From: Candidatus Cybelea sp.
GTDB lineage: Bacteria; Vulcanimicrobiota; Vulcanimicrobiia; Vulcanimicrobiales; Vulcanimicrobiaceae
Direction of reading: 5' to 3'
Length of the DNA: 64,000 bases
NCBI GenBank assembly: GCA_036489315.1
Contig: DASXFZ010000044.1
Location: 86,304-150,303, forward strand
Part shown: positions 61,501 through 64,000 of the stretch, piece after piece
How the letters are laid out: each line of letters begins with the position of its first letter
Position numbering within the stretch: the stretch's first letter is position 1
Notes under the pieces: model-generated
Seen by the model: the letters and a program-made list of their open reading frames with translations, nothing else
Told to the model about the DNA's origin: nothing
The model's database searches: none
Translations under genes and position numbers: made by a program

Positions 61501-61851
61501 TTACTCCGGGCCGTAGAACGACAAGTGATGACCGTCGGGATCTCGGAAGTTGACTGCCCAGGCCTGCGCGTTGACCGGCCGCGGTTCGTTCACAAAGGCA
61601 ATGCGTTCGCGCAGCGCGTCGTACGCTTTACCGACACTGGGCACCCCAAATACGCACTCGTGGGAGTGATCGCCGGGAGCGGGGGCGGTGAACTCCTGCG
61701 TCACCGCGAGCGTCGTCGCGCCCGTATCGAAGAAGACGAAGCCGCCGAAGCGGCCGGATTCGCGCAAGCCGAGTACCTCGGTATAAAAGCGAACCGATCG
61801 CTCGAGGTCGCTCGAACCCAGCATCGTCAGCGCGAAGGTGCAATTTTCCAC
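61501..61851 (-). CDS. VOC (glyoxalase/bleomycin-resistance) family protein
   Basis: The 116-residue protein is a single VOC unit pair: 'DLERSVRFYTEVLGLRESGR' and 'VNFRDPDGHHLSFYGPE', with a conserved metal-type His/Glu pair in the second half. The fold is used by glyoxalases, ring-cleavage dioxygenases and antibiotic-binding proteins; the reaction here is unknown. It lies between the epimerase gene and the thioesterase gene on the same strand. Confidence 0.88.
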   Translation of the reverse strand: MENCTFALTMLGSSDLERSVRFYTEVLGLRESGRFGGFVFFDTGATTLAVTQEFTAPAPGDHSHECVFGVPSVGKAYDALRERIAFVNEPRPVNAQAWAVNFRDPDGHHLSFYGPE

Positions 61852-61898
61852 CGGGATACCTCGCTTTCGTGGGCCGGCAAATAGTTAGTTCGAGGCCG

Positions 61899-62900
61899 CT
61901 ATCCGAGCAGCTCGCAGAGGTCGGCCTCCAACTGCGGATGCGCCCAGACGAATCCGGCGTCGAGCGCCGCTTGCGGCACGGCGCGCTGGCCGCCCAAGAC
62001 CGTCTGCGCGAATTCGCCGAGCGCAAGCCGCAGCGCGATCGCCGGCGCCGGCAAAAACGCGGGACGGTGAAGCGCCGCCCCCAGGGCGCGCGCGAACCGC
62101 GCGTTGGTCGCGCTCTCCGGCGAAACGGCGTTGACCGCGCCGCGCAGCGTCGCGCGTTCGAGCGCAAAACAATAGAGCGAGGCGAGGTCGCGCACGTCGA
62201 TCCACGGCACGAACTGGCGTCCCGTGCCGAGCTGACCGCCGGCAAAGAGCTCAAACGGCCGCTTCAACTGCGCGAGCGCGCCGCCGGTGCGCCCGAGCGC
62301 AAGGCCGGTGCGCATTCGTACGGTGCGGATGCCGAGCGTTTCGCACTGCGAGGCCGCCGCCTCCCACGCGACGCAGACGCCCGCGAGAAAATCGTTCCCC
62401 GGCGCGGCGCTCTCGGTCAGTAGTTCGTCGCCCCGGTCGCCGTAGTAGCCGACCGCCGAAGCACAGACGAGCACCGTGGGCCGCCGCTGCAGTTCGCGTA
62501 AGCTCGTCGCGAGCGTCTGCGTTCCGGCGATCCGCGAATCGGCGATGCGCCGCTTTTTCTCCGGTGTCCAGCGGCCGGAGACCGATTCTCCCGCCAAGTG
62601 AATCACCGCGTCGGCGCCCGCGAAGGCCTGCGGATTCGGCGTGCCGTTCGGATCGAAAAACCGTGTCTCGAGGTCGTCCTCGGAAGGGTGCTTCGCGCTG
62701 CGGCTAAGTGCGATCGGACGTGCGCCGCGCGCACGCAGTGCGGCGATGATTTCGCGGCCGACGAAGCCCGAGGCTCCCGTAACGGCGACGGTCGTGCCCG
62801 GCTGGAAAGTCACCGGAGATGCAGGCGCGGCTTCATTGGGCCTATGATAGCCGAAAGATTTGACCTTCAAACGCCGCCATGGTAGGTTAGATTCCGACAA
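61899..62900 (-). CDS. TIGR01777 (YfcH-like) NAD-dependent epimerase/dehydratase
   Basis: The 333-residue protein has the SDR start 'VAVTGASGFVGREII', 'VIHLAGESVSGRWTPEKKR' (the TIGR01777 hallmark), 'SAVGYYGDRGDELLTE' (Tyr region) and the C-terminal DUF1731 domain with 'QRAVPQAALDAGFVWAHP'. Its role is not well established; relatives affect cell division (SulA-like). The start is uncertain: TTG 62900, TTG 62867 and GTG 62813 are all open. Confidence 0.88.
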   Translation of the reverse strand: MSESNLPWRRLKVKSFGYHRPNEAAPASPVTFQPGTTVAVTGASGFVGREIIAALRARGARPIALSRSAKHPSEDDLETRFFDPNGTPNPQAFAGADAVIHLAGESVSGRWTPEKKRRIADSRIAGTQTLATSLRELQRRPTVLVCASAVGYYGDRGDELLTESAAPGNDFLAGVCVAWEAAASQCETLGIRTVRMRTGLALGRTGGALAQLKRPFELFAGGQLGTGRQFVPWIDVRDLASLYCFALERATLRGAVNAVSPESATNARFARALGAALHRPAFLPAPAIALRLALGEFAQTVLGGQRAVPQAALDAGFVWAHPQLEADLCELLG

Positions 62901-62939
62901 ACCGGCGGGACAACTTACTACTACGAAAGGTCACAAAAC

Positions 62940-63707
62940 GTGAGCACGCATGCGCGTATTATGGCCGTTGCGCTCGTTTCTCTTGCCGCCTGCTCCGGTT
63001 CGAAGAATCCGGCGATTCCGACGGAGTCGAACGCCCTCGTGCCGCAGAGCATTTCCTCCGCCGATTTCAAGCGGGTCGCCGCTTGGGGCTCCAACGGGCA
63101 GAAAGCGGTGGCACAATGTCCGCAGGGCTACCGCGTCGTCGCCGGCGGCTCCAGCAGCAGCGACGGCAGTTCCGTTGGGACCGGCGTCCCGGACTCGACC
63201 CACACCGCGTGGGTCGTCAAACCGCAGTCGAGCGTTTCGGCCGAAGCCTTCGCATCGTGTCTGCGGACGTCGCTTGCCCGAAAGACGTTTCGTTGGCTCT
63301 CGGCCGCAGCGTCCTCGGGGCTCGCGGCGGCACAGTGCCGCCCGAACTACATGTTGGTTACCGGCTACGGAACCGGCACGGTTACGACGTCATGGTTTAA
63401 TCCCGCCACCAACACCTATTGGGTGGGCGGAGGCGGCACCGCGTTTGCGTCGTGCGCGCGGCTGGGCTCGGGCATCGTCATCAAACACGCGTGGAACAAG
63501 AGCCAGAAACCCAAAAATGTCTTTGCCGGCTGCGGCGACGGTTATACGGTCATCGCCGGCGCGATGGGAGACAACGCGTGGCCCGGACCGCCGATTCAAC
63601 AGCATCCCGGCATCCCGGCCAGTCCGGGACGTCACGGCTACACCGGATGGTGGACGTTCAGCAACGCGCAAAATGAGCTGACGTGGGCGGCCTGCGTTAA
63701 GGGCTAA
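62940..63707 (+). CDS. Secreted lipoprotein with three disulfide-type repeats
   Basis: The 255-residue protein (GTG start) has a lipobox 'SLAAC' (Cys18). Three units of about 60-70 residues follow, each starting with a Cys-x2-x-Gly/Asn-Tyr strand and closing with a second Cys: Cys60/Cys107, Cys133/Cys172 and Cys198/Cys252. Strands such as 'QGYRVVAGG', 'PNYMLVTGYG' and 'DGYTVIAGAMG' align. The pattern suggests three disulfide-closed beta domains on the cell surface. No function known. A strong terminator follows. Confidence 0.7.
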   Translation: MSTHARIMAVALVSLAACSGSKNPAIPTESNALVPQSISSADFKRVAAWGSNGQKAVAQCPQGYRVVAGGSSSSDGSSVGTGVPDSTHTAWVVKPQSSVSAEAFASCLRTSLARKTFRWLSAAASSGLAAAQCRPNYMLVTGYGTGTVTTSWFNPATNTYWVGGGGTAFASCARLGSGIVIKHAWNKSQKPKNVFAGCGDGYTVIAGAMGDNAWPGPPIQQHPGIPASPGRHGYTGWWTFSNAQNELTWAACVKG

Positions 63708-63713
63708 AGAGAT

Positions 63714-63768
63714 CGGCCCGGCCGCGCGCGGTTTTTGCTAAACCGTTTGCGGGCCGGGCCGGCAGTTT
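63714..63768. terminator. Bidirectional terminator between convergent genes
   Basis: CGGCCCGGC (63714-63722) pairs perfectly with GCCGGGCCG (63753-63761), and a second 6-bp hairpin (CGGTTT 63729-63734 / AAACCG 63740-63745) is nested inside. A TTTT run at 63766-63769 follows on the plus strand. It serves the gene ending at 63707 and perhaps the minus gene ending at 63782. Confidence 0.75.
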
Positions 63769-63781
63769 TGCTTGACGTCGT

Positions 63782-64000
63782 TTACTTAACGCTTACGTTG
63801 ACGGAGGTCGACGGGATGCCGTTGGCGACGACGACGATGGTGCTCGCGCCGCTGTCGATCTTTTTCGGCGTGTCGAATTTCACGGTCACCTGCTGACCGG
63901 GCGCGATCCCCGAGTTGCTCTCGTCGTGCGTCCGCGCGTAGAAGACGTGGCCGGTCTTTCCGTTGGTGATGCGCACGAGCGGATAGCTCGTTCCGTTCTG
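63782..64000 (-). CDS. C-terminal end of a large secreted protein (runs off the right edge)
   Basis: The minus frame is open from the right edge to a stop at 63782, giving the last 72 residues. The sequence 'SYPLVRITNGKTGHVFYART', a 'GIAPGQQVTVKFD' strand and 'ASTIVVVANGIPS' match the C-terminal beta domain found after Kelch or other propeller repeats in secreted proteins of soil bacteria. The catalytic or repeat part lies outside the window. Confidence 0.65.
   Translation of the reverse strand, partial: QNGTSYPLVRITNGKTGHVFYARTHDESNSGIAPGQQVTVKFDTPKKIDSGASTIVVVANGIPSTSVNVSVK

Overview
The window is 64 kb of GC-rich, gene-dense chromosome from a bacterium with an outer membrane: it has a Wza/SLBB-type exporter, a Wzc-type chain-length kinase and many lipobox lipoproteins. 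No rRNA, tRNA, CRISPR array, phage or insertion sequence was seen. The dense secreted-lipoprotein content, the NHL-like lipoproteins with a 'GISGPxG' motif and the phosphoesterase/YncE proteins recall soil lineages such as Candidatus Eremiobacterota (WPS-2). That placement is an inference from style and was not tested.

Layout. (1) 1-3398, minus: a family 4 glycosidase (cut by the left edge), a ROK sugar kinase and a large protein whose C-terminal half is a sugar-phosphate cyclase of 2-epi-5-epi-valiolone-synthase type. They are tightly packed and look like a C7-cyclitol (pseudosugar) operon. (2) 3640-10306: an envelope/secreted block with two paralogous lipoproteins of an uncharacterised family, an HD hydrolase, a frameshifted PF03640-type lipoprotein, a small lipoprotein and a divergent pair of phospholipase C/acid phosphatase-like proteins. 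(3) 10320-36254: a large surface-polysaccharide locus. It has an Amj-type flippase, an O-antigen ligase/polymerase, a minus operon (two GT4 transferases, UDP-aminosugar dehydrogenase, glucuronyl C5-epimerase, a further GT4, initiating glycosylphosphotransferase) and a divergent plus operon (Wzc kinase, GT2, DegT aminotransferase, Gfo/Idh oxidoreductase, hexapeptide acyltransferase, FAD oxidoreductase, polysaccharide deacetylase). Three LuxR-type regulators, two GT-C membrane glycosyltransferases and a Wza-like exporter follow. Neighbouring genes of the two operons mostly overlap by about 4 nt, which implies translational coupling. (4) 36307-49154: housekeeping and secreted genes, including a YncE/phosphatase fusion, an EamA transporter, a MobA/MocA-like nucleotidyltransferase, tandem beta-propeller lipoproteins, a TauD dioxygenase / APC permease / threonine synthase operon and a membrane glycosyltransferase. 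(5) 49259-64000: small operons of stress and catabolic type: a frameshifted Ada, an amine oxidase, DUF302, a broken ArsR with an AHSA1 protein, a cupredoxin lipoprotein, an amidohydrolase-2 decarboxylase, an aldo/keto reductase, PhzF, a His/Pro-rich protein, a secreted hydrolase/amidohydrolase operon, a VOC protein, a TIGR01777 epimerase and secreted repeat proteins.

Working together. The polysaccharide locus carries initiation, sugar-nucleotide modification, assembly, polymerisation, length control, export and polymer tailoring (C5-epimerisation, deacetylation). No MOP-family Wzx flippase was seen, and an Amj-family flippase sits beside the polymerase. Three genes (PF03640 lipoprotein, ada, arsR) are broken by frameshifts, which may be real decay or assembly indels. 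Several genes have a TATAAT-like box only 5-8 nt before their start codon, suggesting leaderless transcripts.

The longest non-coding stretches are 33336-33761 (one possible 50-residue ORF), 3399-3639, 7578-7781 (inverted repeats) and 29477-29676 (a short hairpin only). All coordinates and starts come from reading the sequence; no database search was run.
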